A stretch of DNA of 6,065 nt. Origin: Bacteroidota bacterium. GTDB lineage: Bacteria; Bacteroidota; Bacteroidia; Cytophagales; Cyclobacteriaceae. Position 1 is the first letter of the stretch. Each line of letters starts with the position of its first letter. The notes beneath the pieces were generated by a model. The model was given only the letters and a program-made list of their open reading frames with translations. It was not told where the DNA came from and made no database searches. Position numbers and translations under genes: made by a program. Of the stretch, positions 6,011 through 6,065 are shown one piece after another. The DNA is taken from NCBI GenBank assembly GCA_023431285.1, contig JAEYXN010000282.1, forward strand, positions 1 through 6,065. Direction: 5' to 3'.

Positions 6011-6034
6011 AGGTAGCAGGTAGCAGGTAGCAGG
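6011..6034. repeat. AGGTAGC 7-bp tandem repeat
   Basis: AGGTAGC is present three times in direct succession (6011-6017, 6018-6024, 6025-6031) followed by a partial AGG and a G-run. Its unit is also found within the 33-bp-period repeat at 5897-5957, so the two arose from the same sequence. Seven is not a multiple of three, so the minus-strand reading that crosses it (PATCYLL-like peptide) is a repeat artefact. Nothing else is recognisable in 5958-6010. Confidence 0.85.
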
Positions 6035-6065
6035 GGTAGTAAGGACATGTGGAGATGAGTCATGA

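Noticed and set aside
5897..6034. CRISPR array
   Set aside because: There are only two long copies with a five-base spacer, and the rest is a 7-bp tandem; no cas genes and no unique spacers of suitable length.
5848..6063. Minus-strand 71-residue frame across the tail (LLPATCYLL-like)
   Set aside because: It is translation of the AGGTAGC repeats, low in complexity, antisense to the end of the 63-residue gene, and has no plausible start context.

Overview
The window looks like ordinary chromosome from a member of the Bacteroidota, probably of the Cytophagales type. This is inferred from the mix of genes: a YcbB-type and a YkuD_2-type L,D-transpeptidase, a lipoprotein with degenerate leucine-rich repeats, and small orphan membrane proteins. 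Two further hints are the near absence of well-spaced Shine-Dalgarno sequences and a possible TTTG/TAnnTTTG-like promoter. No rRNA, tRNA, CRISPR array, transposase, phage gene or att site was seen.

Layout. (1) 111-1823 (+) encodes a membrane-anchored YcbB/LdtD-type L,D-transpeptidase. (2) 1831-2619 (-) encodes a second, unrelated-subfamily L,D-transpeptidase (YkuD_2 type) exported by a signal peptide. The two genes converge with 7 bp between their stop codons. (3) 2741-2872 (-) is a 43-residue single-pass membrane protein that is easily missed. (4) 3047-3739 (-) is a cytoplasmic class I glutamine-amidotransferase-fold hydrolase of the peptidase C26 (gamma-glutamyl-GABA hydrolase-like) family. 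(5) 3740-3948 is non-coding and holds a small set of GTCAAACG/CGTTTGAC half-sites and a hairpin. (6) 3949-4176 (-) is a 75-residue coiled-coil protein. (7) 4301-5656 (+) is a probable lipoprotein with beta-rich domains and a short leucine-rich segment. (8) 5698-5889 (+) is a 63-residue two-pass membrane protein whose start codon lies inside a 12-bp-arm hairpin. (9) 5890-6065 is a G-rich repeat region with a 33-bp-period tandem duplication and a 7-bp AGGTAGC tandem, and no credible gene.

How the genes fit together. The two L,D-transpeptidases point to peptidoglycan cross-link or protein-attachment chemistry in the periplasm. The C26 hydrolase cleaves or transfers gamma-glutamyl amides in the cytoplasm, and any link to peptidoglycan is only speculation. 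The remaining genes cannot be tied to a pathway from sequence alone. I do not see a convincing undescribed multi-gene system. The points most worth a second look are the start-codon hairpin at 5668-5700, the convergent pair of transpeptidases, the unannotated-size 43-residue membrane protein, and the repeat tail.
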